In this document: piece after piece, positions 10,129 through 25,100 of the stretch
Position numbering within the stretch: the stretch's first letter is position 1
Layout: every line of letters starts with the position of its first letter
Origin: Azolla caroliniana
Taxonomy: Eukaryota; Polypodiophyta
DNA: 64,000 nucleotides
Assembly (NCBI GenBank): GCA_043228905.1
Contig: JBHGNT010000004.1
Location: forward strand, 24,862,001-24,926,000
Direction: 5' to 3'
Notes under the pieces: model-generated
What the model saw: the letters and a program-made list of their open reading frames with translations, nothing else
Database searches by the model: none
Told to the model about the DNA's origin: nothing
Position numbers and translations under genes: made by a program

Positions 10129-13100
10129 CTAAATATCATCAACACGATCAATAACATCAAGAGATTTGACTCTATCAATCCCGATATCTATCATCGGCAC
10201 TAAGTGCACATGATTCAATGACTTTGGTGATAACAGGTCTTCCATTGATCGGCTTGACGAATGGCTCCGACTTTTTGACAAATCCCGTGATGAATCTCCA
10301 TTCCTTTCAAACTCTTGACTTAATCGCATCTCTACCTTTAAATCTTGATTGTTCACATCATGATTTGATGTTTCTACTTGATCTTCAGGAAAGGATTTGT
10401 TTTGCTTCACATCAAGTTGTGTGAGGTCATCAAGTGGTTCATAAAGCTGGTCACCGTGATCTCTGACTTTCTCCGCTGATGTTGCTCTGAATTCTAATAT
10501 GTTATGTTGTGCCAGATTAACTAGATCTTGTAGCAGGAAAAGCATTTGCAAAATGTAATCTTCCGTCTTTTTCCGGTCGGCGTGATGCAGAGTCTGAATA
10601 AGTGAAGAGCTACTCTGAGCTGCGTGTCCCATGTCCAGAGATGACCTGCAATTTCCTCATGTAAAGATGCTTAACAATTTTGTAACACAGTTTCCTGAAC
10701 AAAATGCAAGTAATAATAATTACCCTGTATTTGCCCATTCACCAACCCAGCCAAATCCATGATGTACTCTGCCAATTCAAAATATAGACTTCAAAATGCA
10801 TAGATACTATATAGTACGAGGAGATAACATACAGCAAAACTGTAATTGACAAATATAGCAAAACCCTAATCTCCATGTATAAATAATAATACATATTACT
10901 TGGTTGTGTTGGTTGCAATTGGCACAAGCCAACCTAGCATCTCGTCTAATTCTTCTTTAACACTTGATATGGTATTAAACTGCACAAGATAACATTTGTT
11001 TTTAGTATAAAAATAGTCCCATTTTCCATATGGTATTAGTTGGAAGAAAATTGTAGGGATAGGAAATAAAAGGTGAAAACAGTAAAAGGGAAAAAGCCAA
11101 AAGCAGCGGAAAGAAAACCTGGTTCTTTGTCTTTAAGGCTGCAGGCTGATGCCGCAAGGCAGCCTTGATTGTTGGTGGCAAACTCTGATACAAGTTATCT
11201 CTGGTATCAACTGGAACAGTACCCGGCCGGCACACCTAGCATTGAAAATGTTAATTGGTTGGGCTTATTTACAGTATCCATGTTCTTTTAACTGTTCATG
11301 TGCAGTGAGATAGGTATTTATTACACAAAAAGAGCAACATTGGTTATATACAAGCCCATGGAATTCACTTATGTTCTGTACATCAATTTTTGTACTACCG
11401 AGGTGTATGCTGGTAGTTGACAGACTAGGGTGTATTCTGGTATATAGCCAACAGATAAGGGGTATCTGGGTGTTTTTCTGTTAAATAAAACACGGATGTA
11501 AAAGAGCTTTTTGATTAGTGTAATCATGCCACTGTCAAAAGCAGCATTGAATAGAGAAAACTGATTTGGTGAAATCTGCTGCAAATAAATTGAAATCAAG
11601 AAGAGATTTGCTGGAAAGGGTATTTGATTTGAGAGTACGCTACCAAATTTACGATCAGCAAAGGTCATATCCTAGCAACTCGGTCTTGATTCTATGTGAA
11701 ATGGCCATCGGTTGTATGATGACAGGGAATGGAATCTAGGGATGATTGAGATTCTGGAGATGGCTTGCTACTCTAGATACCTTTTGATCTCCCTCATCAT
11801 ACAGGTAGTAAGGAACAAAATACATAGATTGGGTTTTCCAAGAGCCAGTAATTTGATTAAGTAAACATCATCTACCCACTGATCAATGAAAGCAGACCAT
11901 TTTGTAATGAAGCTGATTGATCTGAAGTATTAAGTTACCTCAATCTCTTTTAAACAGAATTGAACATCTCTAGAAGTTTATAAGCAAGCACATGTGAAAC
12001 TGACCACTAAAAAAACTTAGAAGACGTTTAGATAGACATAAATCTAATATGTCTCAATTGTGGGATTTCTAATTTTGGTACATATGTGATCCCAGGATCT
12101 GAAGATTTTATTCATGGTGTCAGCATATGTCGTAGTTATGATCAGCTCATAAGCGCTCAAAAATCCATTGCAGAAAGGATCACTAAATAATAGACTAAAC
12201 ATGACCAGACTGAGGAACATTTTGAGGTCATTTATCCCCTTCACTCAGATAATTTAGTAACAAAAAATATCCCTCTTCAAGAATTACATACAAGGTGATA
12301 TACTCTTTAATTGTTTGGAACATGGGCACAATTTTCTTTTAGTACATATAAACAAACCTACCACTACATTATAGCATTTACTATATTATCCTTTTGAATC
12401 TTAAAAGTATTTTGTATAGAAAAAGGTCTGTTTTAGAAACATGGATAAAACAAAAGTGATGGTTTTTAATACCACTCAAGCATGTGTAACAAGATCAGAA
12501 CCAGAATTTTTCTTGGCAGAGGAAAAGGTCTCAACCATGACACTCGCAAGGGGTTAAAACAGATGGGGTGATAGCAATGTGTCGTACATGTAGGCCAAGG
12601 CCATCTGGACCATAGCCCCATTACCATTGTCATTGACAAATAAAGATAACTATCACCTGGCACTGATGGTCATTCCCTTGCTTTGGATATCTCTTTATAT
12701 GGGAGAAGTACATATTGGAGATTTTTCGAAGGCAAAGTTTCAATCTATCTATAACTAGATTCTTTAGTAACCTATGTTTAGTTATATTTATATTGATTCA
12801 GCCTTATAGGTTACTTTAAAGAAATATATATCACACCAAGCAAAATAGTTCTCTCCATAGATAGCATTAAGAAACACTGAATCTTTTACTAACTTAAAGC
12901 AGTTTTTTAATCTCAACCTGAGAAATGATGAAAAAACAAAAGAAACTTTTTTTCAAAAGGGAATTTCATTCTAGTATTCTCGCAGATTGGATCCTAAATA
13001 TTGAAAAACAGAATAAGTTCCAAACAAAATAGGAATTAAATCCTCAGCCTACTTTATACTCTCCTTTCCTCAAAAATGTTTGGATGGACAAATCAAATGA

Positions 13101-16100
13101 CACATTATCGCTCATAATTTTGTTAGTTTAGTAAACAGTCAAAAGGAAAATTCACACCATACAAATCAATTTTCTGATAAATGAGTAATTGACCATGCAT
13201 AAAATGATCAGACAACAAAGCATGCATGATATGGAGGTATCCATACTTCGAACAAATAATGTATGTGGATGCAAAACAATGAAATGACCACTTACCAAAC
13301 TATCAATTTGCCCAATAATGCATGCATAATGTAAAGCAAGGCCAAGTGAACCCAGCCGTTCAGAATCATCCATCTTTCCTGGGCCTCTTTTTCTGAGAGA
13401 CGTGTTCCCTGAAAAAATAGAGAAAAACCAATAACCAAATAGCGACCAGCAATTATTGACCAATAAGACATTGATAGAATTCCCCTAAGATAAAGTGTGG
13501 AAAAGGATAGGATTGCATATTAGATGTGGATGCTAATGAATAACCACCCAGTATGTTACAAACCATTTCAGTTTTGGTCTTTCTCTTGACTTCCCACCTT
13601 AATTTACTCTCCGAAATAGTTGTTTCACATCTCACATCATCAAACCTTGAAATCATGAGACAAATTTCCCCATCATGTAGGAATCCACGCATGCATTACC
13701 CAATCCTTATATGTGCCCTCTTTTTGGCATGCATTATAATGCTGCACCATGTTTCTTGTTATAACCCTTCTCTCATTCAACCATTTGGCACACGTGTAAA
13801 ACACCGCATTGGAATATCACATGATTGTGGGTTTATATCCTGTGAGGGTGAGGAGACTTACTCCTCATTCCACTGACCTTTTCATATTGAATCACCCCAT
13901 GAGGAAAGAATAAATCCATATTGAACAAGATCTCCATGTAACGTATGGAAAATTATCCAGATTTAATACCTCCATCTCCAAATGCATGCTCGATTTCCAA
14001 ATGCAGAAGATATACTGCATCCACCATCTTCTCCATGACCTAGCAAAATCCAAAGGATAAAGAACAACAGAGAAAATGCATAGATTGATAAGAGTAATAT
14101 TAGATAACCACCAAAATCTGTCCCAACCATATCTATTTCGGTGAAGAGCAATAGGTTCATTTTCATAGAAATACAATTGAGTGGAACATGAAACATAAAA
14201 CTAGAAGGTTAAATGTTCCATATTACCATCATCGAGCACATTAAATGCTTAGATCCATCACAAATTGCATTAGAATATATCAAATTAAACAGACACTAAA
14301 CTTAAGAATAATACCTCCTCCAATGTCTTTGACCACAATGACTTCCTCTTCAAGCTCTTCACATTTTTTGCCCGGCTTTTAAGTTCAACTCGCAAGGCAG
14401 AAAGACTGTCCCCTGTGAATAGGTGAACATCACATTATGTCCCTTACAATTCATAAAAGAAAATGCACATTTAATGGTAGAAAACAATACTGACATAACA
14501 GTGAACATGCTGAGAATAGAAAGGTTATTCCTATCTTCTCTTTATTGGGTTTTATCCCATAAATCAATTAGAAATGTGCTTTTTCTACATGGTTCGAAAG
14601 CCTCTTTGCTTTGCTTTCTTCAGCATTTTCTGGTTCCCTTGCAGAAGCATAGTGCATGTGTGAGAGTAAGAGTGAGCAAGGGAAGGAATCAGAGAAAAAT
14701 AACCATAAGTAATAAACTACACTGAAGAAAGAAAGAAAGATATATTAATGTCTTTTAAGAGGCCGAAATGGCCTATAAGACCAAACAAGAGATTACATCT
14801 TAAGTGTTGTCTCATCTTTGAGAACAAATCAAAATAAACTAGATATTACACAGTAGATATAAAAGTAAATAAGATGAAAAGAAAAGAAATAAGGGAATCT
14901 GGTTTTTGGCACATGTGATATTCTCAAGTTAGATATATTGTAGCTTTTGTCTTCGAAAGATCTCTAGCATAGGTCGATCCAAAATGGAAATGTCTCCGAA
15001 GCGAGGGAAGCACTTACGATGGCGGGAGAAAGAACGAAAGATATATTAACATCTTTGAAGAGGCCGAAATGGCCTATAAGACCAAACAAGAAATTACATC
15101 TTAAGTGTTGTTTCGTCTTTGAGAAAAGTAAAAGATCATCAACTAAACACAATGGCCCAAGGGGTTTTATATACAAGTCCTCAAGCGACTGCCACATTAA
15201 ATGTGGTTGGTGGAATCTACAATCCACTCGAATACAAATTTGTCATAAGAATATCTCATATTCTTTGACCACATTTACACTTGACAGCTAATCTAGACAT
15301 CACAATCTAGTTCATGTAACTAGATAGTTCACACGGATTACAATAAAGTGTGCTCACACATTTTTTCACACATTGTGCTTTTCTTCATAAGCACATGTTC
15401 ACACGAGTTGAGCTTGATTCTCAACATGCCCCCATCAAGGTCAATTGTGTGTCCTCTTAAGCTTGGTTGTCACGTTGTGGTTAAAGACTCGGTCGAAGTT
15501 GCACGAACTGTTGGACCATGGTTTCACATTGCACCTATGTACTTGATCTCCATCAGGCAAGGTCAATCTTGTGGATCCAAAGAATGTTGACAAAAATTCA
15601 GAGTTGTCAAGTATGTGCTGATCTTACCCCATCTCCCATGTCCTTTGACTTCCCAAGTTGTCAAGGTGCCAGTTCACGTTCAGGTATACCTCTGACTTCA
15701 GAATTTCGGGCTTTGAGAAATCTTCCTCCAACTTGTTGGGTCAAGTCAAATTAGATGTGCCGGGCTTACTTTGTCGATGCCAGTCTCACTCTTCCTCTTC
15801 TACGATGCTAATTGGCAAACCCTTGGAAGGTCTTGACACAAATTCATAGAGTACATAGGTTCCCCATTGCATATCTGTAGGAACATCAAGGGCTTCTAGC
15901 CGTTGCATAGCCAAGCACGTGGCACAATGTGAAAGGCTTTTTGGAAATCCACAAAGCAGCAATAAATCCTCTTATTATTGGCTCTGCCCTCCTCAATAAG
16001 GCCCCGGAGGGTGAGTATGTGATCCAAAGTTGTGAACCCCTTCCGAAAGCCTGCCTGTCCAACTGAACGGCAGCCATTCCGCTCTACCCATATGCTCAAT

Positions 16101-19100
16101 TCTAATTCTAGAATCGAGCCATATAATTTAGCCAAGTAATGGCCAATCATGATTGTCCTATAGTTGCTTGGCATCATGGGATCTTCACTCTTGAGGATTG
16201 GCACAATGGTATGCTGAGTCCATCTAGTAGGGAAACCTTCATACATGGCTCTATTAAAGATGCGTTCTAGCAATGGGAGCAAGATATCACAGGCATAGGT
16301 AAAGTGCTCACCAACCAATCCGCCATGATCATAGGCCTTCCCAAATTGTAACCGATCAATGGCATTTCTTACATTTTGTGGAGTAAAAAGGACAAAATCA
16401 TGTGGGCATGAGCCATATGGGTGGGGAAGAAAGGTTGCCTTGGGATATCATATAGGACCTTTGCATATTCATGCCACACTTGAAGTGAGGTCAGTTGTGT
16501 GGTAGGTTGCCTCTCATTAAACATTTTCCATGCTCTTTTACTTTCCTATCCTAGAAACAAGCGATACAAATGATCTTTGGGATCCTATTCCTTCTAGTTG
16601 AGCTCATTTTTCTTGAAGAAGTGGAAAGAGAGGTTGTCCGCCCATTGTCGGAGCAAATTTAGCTAAATACAATCTCTTCTTCTTCCTTACGAGGCGTTGG
16701 AAGGTTGCTCTTGCTTATTTGTGTGTATAAATGTCTGGAGTTACTTCATGCTGCAAGCAACTCCTTGTATCACGACATTCCTCATCATACCAACTCTTTT
16801 GTATTACTCTACCTAGGCATTTGTGGCTGCTTTATGCAATGATTTTGACAAACCTTGGGTAACTTCATCTAGGTGTCCGAAAGTATCCAAAATCTAGCAT
16901 GCCGTTGTATACTCCACAACTATACACATCAATTGTCTCACTAGTAAGATGATACTTAGCCAGCCCACTCTCCTTAGCATATACATCCCTTGTGCATCCC
17001 TCCTTCACCTCAAGAGCGTAGATATGCATGATCTGCTGCCAAGCCAATAGGTCTACCAGATATAGTGAACTCTCCTATTCCAGGTATAAGAAAGAAAGAA
17101 AGAAATATTAACGTCTTTTAAGAGGCCAAAATGGCCTATAAGACCAAACAAGAGATTACAGCTTAAGTGTTGTCTCGTCTTTGAGAACAACAAATCAATA
17201 ATACTCCGTAAATATAAAAGTATATAAGATAAAAAGAGACGAGGGAATCTGGTTTTCGGCACATGTGAGATTCTCAGGTTAGATATATTGTAGCTTTTGT
17301 CTTCGAAAGATCTCTAGCATAGGTCAATCCAGAATGGAAATGTCTCCAAAGCGAGGGAAGCACCTGCGATGGCGAGAGATAATGACTTTTATTGGTCGAT
17401 GACAAGGGTGTCGAGGTCGTGGTTCATGGGGCAAGGACCTACGTGCACGGAAAATTGCTATTATTCGATCAATTGTAACCCCTTTGTTATGTCCTAGTCG
17501 GGAGCCCATTTGTGTATCCCGTGATTGACTTGTAGCATTAGTAGGAATGATGGGGCTAAAGAAAGTTGTGATTGTTCTTTGTGGATAAGCTTGTGTGGTT
17601 GTATTCTTCAACAACTTTTCCCAAATCTCTTGAGCTCTAGCAAGAAAAGTTCTAGGCACCGTTGGTCCTCATATTCCATTACCTTGTGTAGTGGGACAAA
17701 GCCTTGTTTAAAGAGGCAATGGTATCTCCCTCTGAATTCATAAAAGACACTACAGTGACAAACATAGTGTTCTTCGGATTCCACTCCTTGATGACACAAT
17801 TGGCAAATTCTCTCTTCTAGAGGTAGTCGTGTATATCTGCCTACCTCAATCTGTAACTGATGTGATGAAGTTTGCCGATGCCCTATCATACTACGCAACA
17901 CATAGGATAGATGTATCTCCATATAAGGTGGCCTGATGATGAATCCATCCTTTGATGTGTGTAAGAAGTGTGTCTTATAGTGGGCCATCTTCGTACCAAG
18001 TGGCATTTTGGGGCTGATCCATGTTATCTTGTTTTCCAAGTAATAATATCAGTTCGAACCACTCTATTCTTTTCCACGTTGGTCATATTTAGATGGGGAC
18101 AGTCCAAGCTATATTGGAACGGGGATAGTGCATTTAGACTCATGCCATGTGACTCGAACCATTGCTGCATTTCAGCATACCAACAATGAATGTCTCCATT
18201 TTCAGCCAATTGTCTTGATGACATAAGTGCCAACCTTGGGTACCTTCGTTTAGGGAGCTCCCAAAGACGTTGGATAAATGTCACAGATCGGAACAATGCC
18301 TTAGTGATTATAGGTGTTGCTCCCATCTCTGCCCGGATTATATCGTGGGGCACCAATGCTTTGCCCGGATTATATCATTGACACTAAAGGCCTCTCTAAA
18401 TCTTTCCAATAATTTGCCTTGTTAAGACTCAGTCCCCATGTTTCTACTCCATAGAGAATAGTTGGTGTGACAAGTGTATCAAATAACCACAACTTAGTTC
18501 GTGGCTCTTGGAATTGCAAATTTGCACATTGTCTCTCGAGAACACCAAGGGCTGCATATCCAGGAGAAAGTCGAGCACAAGCAGCCTCCTGTAAGGAGAA
18601 CCTAGGCCCTGTCAATGTTATTCCTAGGTATGTGTAGGAGCGTGTGTATTCCACCTTTTCCTCTCCCAAGAAGGATTCCAATTGTAATCTTGTTACCCAT
18701 GCTTGAGTGGTGTTAAACACCATCACTTTAGTTTTATCCATGTTGATTGACAAACCTTTGTCCGTACAAAATAGTTTTAGGGCATTTAGATGTCTTTGTA
18801 GTCCCTCCGGAGAGTTAGAAATCAGCACAATATCATCAACATATAGTAATATTTGTATAGCTATACCTGCTAGGCATGCTCCCAAACCCCCGAATCTCTC
18901 TATGTAATGTGATACCTCATCAATATAGAGACCGAAGAGAGTGGGTGATAGTGGGCATCCTTGCTTCACTCTGATTGTGCTACCCAACGCCTCTGACAAA
19001 CCCTTGGAAGACCGCACTTTTCCTGACACGGATTCATAGAGTGCATAGATTCCTCATTGCATATCTATAGAAACACCAAGGGATTCTAGCCGCTGCATAA

Positions 19101-22100
19101 GCCGAGCACGTGGCAGTGTCAAAGGCTTTTCGGAAATCCACAAAGCAGCAATAAATCCTCTTATTATGGGCTCTACCCTCCTCAATAAGGGCCCGGAGGG
19201 TGAATATGTGATCCAAAGTTGTGAACCCCTTACGAATGCCTGCCTGTCCAATTGAACGGCAGCCATTCTGCTTTGCCCATATACTCAATTCTGATTCTAG
19301 AATCGAGCCATATAGTTTAGCCAAATAATGGCCAATCATGATTGTCCTATAGTTTCTTGGCATCATGGGCTCTCCACTCTTCAGGATTGGCACAATGGTA
19401 TGCTGAGTCCATCTAGTACAGAAACCTTCACACATGGCAATGGGAGCAAGGTGTCACAGGCATAGATAAAGTGCTCACCCACCAATCCATCATGATCTTG
19501 GGCCTTCCCAAATTGTAGCTGAGCAATGGCATTTCTTACATTTTGTGGAGTAAAAAAGGTTGATTCATGTGGGCATGAGCCATGTGGGTGGGGAAGAGGA
19601 GGTTTCCCCGGGATATCATATAGAACCTTTGCATATTCATGCCACACCTGAGGTGAGGTCAGTTGTGTGGTAGGTTGCCTCTCATTAAACATTTTCCATG
19701 CTCTTTTACTTTCTTGTCCTAGAAACAAGCAATACAAATGATCTTCCAATTTAGCCAAATACAAACTCTTCTTCTTCCTTACGAGGCATTGGAAGGTTGA
19801 TCTTGCTTGTTTGTGTGTATAAATGCCCCGAGTTACATCACGCTGCAAGCATCTCCTTGTATCACGACATTCCTCATCATATCAACTATTTTGTATTACT
19901 CTACCAAGTTTGGGGGGATTGGCCGTTGTGTGAGGAAAGGTATTTGTGGCTACTTTATGCAAGAGATGGAGAATCCATTAGGTAATTGACTGTGCTTGCA
20001 CCTCCTTTCGGGTTCCAACATGTCAAAGCATCTTATCCGGGCCATTGTGACAATCCATTATATATCACAGATCCATGCACACTGTTCAAAGCTAGAAAGT
20101 GTTTGTCATATTTAGTTGTAGCACTCATTTCTTGAGCTTGTCGCTTTAGACCAACCTCTTCAGCCGTAACTTCTCGATAAACAGCCTTGTTGGTGTCAAA
20201 CATAGCTGTTTGTTCATCCTTAGTTCGTGCATTGAAGTCTCTTCATAGTATTATGTCCCCCATAGTAGCAAATCTTATGATATCATCATATGATAGATAT
20301 GGTGATTCACCAAGAGGTGCAAACCTTGACTAGGCAGGCAAAAAGTAGCAAATTGCAATATATAGTTCCCTAAGCTCCCCTTTTTTATTCGTATCCACAT
20401 GTAACATGCATCTACGTCCTTATGCACAACATGCACTCTATCATGGAGCTCCTTTTCGTATAACACAGCCACTTCTCCTGAACCACTAGTGCTTACCGGT
20501 GTCCAAGGTTGGGGACATATAATAAAAAAATGAAAAAGCATATTTGTTCAATAATATACATTGGTATGTCACAACAAGAGGGAGAAAATACAAAGATCGC
20601 TCATATTTACATGAGGAGAAAGTTCCTCTTTATAAACACCAAGATCTGACCGTTGGGCTAACTAGCTGTTGGAGCTGACTAGCCGTTATTAAAAGTATAA
20701 ACGCCAAGATCTGACCGTTGGGCTAACTAGCCGTTATAACTTTTAATCATTCTCAACACTCCCCCTCAAGATGGGCGAAAAATATCCACTAAGCCCATCT
20801 TGTCACACAATCTAGTAAGACTTACTGGCCCAAGTTCCTTTGTAAGACAATCTGGTACTTGATGTTCAGTAGAAACATGACTCAGTTTTAATATTCCATT
20901 ACCAAGCTTCTCCTTGATGAAGAATCTATCGATTTCGATGTGCTTGGTCCTATCATGCTGTACCCGATTGTTGGCAATGCTGATTGCTGACTTATTGTCA
21001 CACCACAGAATCATCTGATTTTCTTGATTCACCTTTAGTTCTACTAGGAGAGTTTTCAGTCATAGCATCTCCGCAACTCCTACATCAATAGCTCTATACT
21101 CTGCTTCGACTGTTGACCTTGCTACTACTGACTGTTTCTTACTCTTCCAAGAGACCAGATTGCACCCACCAAACATGCAGTATCCTGATGTGGATTTCCT
21201 ATCATCAGCACAACTGGCCCAATCAGAATCACAATAGCCCTCAATGTTAAAATGACCATGTTTTCTAAAGATCAATTCCTTCACCGGGGCACTTTTGAGA
21301 TATCTCGGAATATGGTACACTGCATCCATATGATCTTTCCTCAGATCATGCATGTAGCGACTTACCACACTTACTACAAATGAAATATTTGGACAGGTGT
21401 GAGTCAAATAAATCAGCCGACCTACCAATCTTTGATACCTTTCACAATCAACTTTCTCTCCTGCAAGTTCAGTTAGCTTGATCTTTTGGTCGATTGGAGA
21501 AGCTATGGGCCTACAACCCAACATTCCAGTTTCTGTGAGAAGATCTAATACATATTATCGCTGAGATAGAACTCCTTCTACTCCACGAGCTACCTCAATT
21601 CCAAGAAAGTATTGTAACAATCCTAGATCCTTCACCTCAAACTCTTTAACCAATTGCACCTTCTCCTTCATCGTTACCCGTGATAATTATATCATCCACA
21701 TACACAGCATGTAATGTAGTATACTCCTTGTGTTGTCGAAAAAACATTGTATGGCCTACATTTGTCTGTTGGTATCCCATACCCACCATAGCCCTTCTTA
21801 ACTTGTCGAACCAGGCTCGAGGAGATTGCTTTAGTCCATAAAGTGACTTCCTTAAGAGAATCGAAGTCAGGTTCTTTAAACGATACATGGATGATGCTCA
21901 AGGCTTTTCGGATGGAGAAAAGAAAGTCCTTATGCATTTTCTAGACTCCTATGCCCAAGGTGTGAAAGAGAACATCAAGATAACATCCTATGTGCTCAAA
22001 CAGACGTCTTCCTTGACCTCCACATCTTCAAAGACGTGGATTTGGATATATCACATAAGCTCTCTAGCAGATGTCACCAGATAAGCTCTGTATCCTAAAG

Positions 22101-25100
22101 GACGTTAATATATCTTTCTTTTTATAAACAATATATCTGATTTGAGAATCTTTTATGTATAGGTGACGAGATTCTCTCGTCACATCTTAGTCTATTTCTA
22201 TTATCTTTTCTACTTAGTTGCACTTATATTGGTTTGTTGTTCTTAAAGACCAGACAACATTTTAAGATGCAATCTCTTGTTTGGCCTTGTAGGCTATTAT
22301 GGCCTCTTAAAAGATGTTAATATATCTTTTTTTCTTTCGATCTCCTTTCTCTCAGGTATTCATCATCATCTGATAGATGATATAGAATGCAATGTTCATT
22401 CCGATTTCCTTCCACAGAATTCATGTATAGTATCTGGGTGCTTTAGTATAATGTAAGTACTCTAACAAGAATTTCATCAGATATACTCAATCCATGTAAC
22501 CTGGAATCATTACAGAAGTGGGTATCAAAGTAATCAATTCATAGTATGAAACTATCCTTTTGATGATGAGGAAATGAGCTCTATAAAAATCCATCTTCGT
22601 CCCTTTTGTTAGGGTCTAACCATGCCCTTTTAGTATCTAACAGGGGCATGTATGAGTCTGTTTGAGTGGGACATTATGAGAGAGGTTGCATTTGATGATT
22701 ATTAGAAGGATGCTATTTGTGTATAGTATGTAACAAACCTGTGGGATTCACTCCAAATGAGCAACCAATGTGAAGTATCTCCCTCCTAGCAAGCTGTTGT
22801 GAAGACTTGAGGCAACCTTCCTTACGTCTGAAAGGAGCTGCTACGGGAGTGGTGTTGGAAATACATCACTATGAGAGAATACACCACAAGTTGTGTGTCT
22901 ATCATCCCATAACCTCTCTTGGGTCTCTATAAGATGGCCTCAATATATTTTGCTAAACAATATTCCATAGCTGCAACTCTTATGAACATTTCCTGTTGCA
23001 GGGACCAATTTTTTTCCGCTTCTGGAATGAATGACATTATGTCAGCTTCAGCAATGATTGTATTTTCATCAATACCAATAGCTATGCATCTGGACGAAAT
23101 AAAAATACTATTACAGGTATGACATTCTTTGTTAAATTCAGCTTTACTATAGAGTAGTTCACTTGCATTCCTTCCCCCTCAAAAGGTATGACAAGTCAAA
23201 AGGTTGCACTCGGTTGTGTGAACTCAGAATATGGAGTGTGGGCTGTTTCCAATAAAAATTATAGAATATTTTTTAATTTGAAGATTGGTACATAGTACCT
23301 GGCAAAGTGCAGCATGTGGCTCTAGTTTATGTTTAATGCTCTGCTAAGTATTCTTTGCTTTATCTCAATTCTCAGAATCTGGGGCTATTCTGGGAATAGC
23401 ATGCCATATTCTGAAGGCGGGGTAATTATTATCTCTCAGGACAATAAATATCAGATGGAACCAATTCTGGAATAATAATCACGTGATATGTAATTATAAA
23501 TTCATAATAGAATTCCAAGTTTTCTCTTTGCAAGATTTATCACTTTGTTTGATAGATTTATTGGTTTGGGTCTACCACCTGAACTACATGTTATTGTTCT
23601 AGTTTGTACATAAATACTGCACCCAAGTTCTATAAATTCGTAATAGAATTCCAAGTTTTCTTTTTGCAAGATTTATCACTTTGTTTGATAGATTTATTGG
23701 TTTGGGTCTACCACCTGAACTACATGTTATTGTTCTCGTTTGTACATAAATGCTGCACCCATCCATTCTGGAATAATTTTAGGCTATATAATATTGTGAT
23801 GATTGTGCTAGAATAATTTCATCATAAAATCCTGAGCTGTCTCTTTGCAAGAGTTATAACTTTCTTTGATACATTTATTGGTTTTTGTGTACCACCTAAA
23901 CGCCATGTAGCTCTAGTTTGTATATAAATGCTACATCACCAGAGCCTCTAGTACCCCCTTTATATTGTACAGTGGAGGATAAAGACTCATTCCTATCAGA
24001 TCCTCGGTATCTCTGGTAAATGAATCCCTTCACATTGGTGTGTTTCTATGTATGTAGCAATATCTCTATCCATTGAAAGTTTTTTCCAAGATGCCTGATC
24101 CAAACAGAAAAACAAAAAATGTAAAGCCTTCAAACTTTGGAATCAGTCAGAGGGGCGCAGGCTCAGCAGACCAGAGAGCAGTGACAGGGATCATTTGGAC
24201 AGGGGGATCTGGGAGTAACACTAAGACAGGATTCAGTGGGAGCACTCATGGACTGGAACAGGATTCAGAATTAGCATCCTCACACGTAACTACCTTGTCA
24301 GGGCTTTATCTGTCGTTGTAATATTTGGATCTTTAGTATTCTCCTTAATAGAGCTTGTCTTTATTAGAAAGGTCAAGTTTGGCTGTTTGATTCCTGCAAA
24401 TTCAGGATTGCTGACAAATATCATAGACCACATTACACGCTAATCTTCTGCCATAGGATTTAAGGTTGAATTTGTCCCAGTAGTATGGAGCTTAGGTTAT
24501 GAACTCAGGGTTGCGAATTTGTCTTGACAAACCTTGTTGGTAATTTTGTCAATTCAATCAATAAAGTTGGTCTGGCAGTACCCATAACTTCAATTTAAAT
24601 AGGTTTAGTTGGCCTCCATATCTATATTGAAAAGATTCCGTAAAATCACATCATGATGTTAAACAATGAGTTTTTGGCTCTTATAGACATAAACTATACT
24701 GGTTTCTTTTTTATTAAAAAATTAGTAGCCGAGAAGGGTATAAAAGATAATATTTTTAATCACGGTATTTTGTACTAAGCTATGTTTTCTTTGAAATCAG
24801 ACTTTTCTTTTATAGTATTCTAGTTCTAATTACTTAGACTCTATCAGGATATCGGCATCTATATGATTATATATAATGGTATATAACCAAACGAATAAAA
24901 ATACCATTATATAGTCATTGTTTTACTGCAACTACTACAACTCTGGGTACTGAACCCTACCTCATTTTTCTTTCTTTAATCTAGTTTGGAAACTTGGTTA
25001 TTTGATTCTTGAATCTAGTTTGGAAACTCTGGGATACTTCCTTTAGTCCATAAGGCGACTCATGCGTGCAATCATTGACACTAAAGGTCTCTCTAAATCT

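Noticed and set aside
24073-24321. 82-codon plus-strand frame in PSI intron 5
   Set aside because: No recognisable domain, no splice partners; most likely chance, though it could be a relic.
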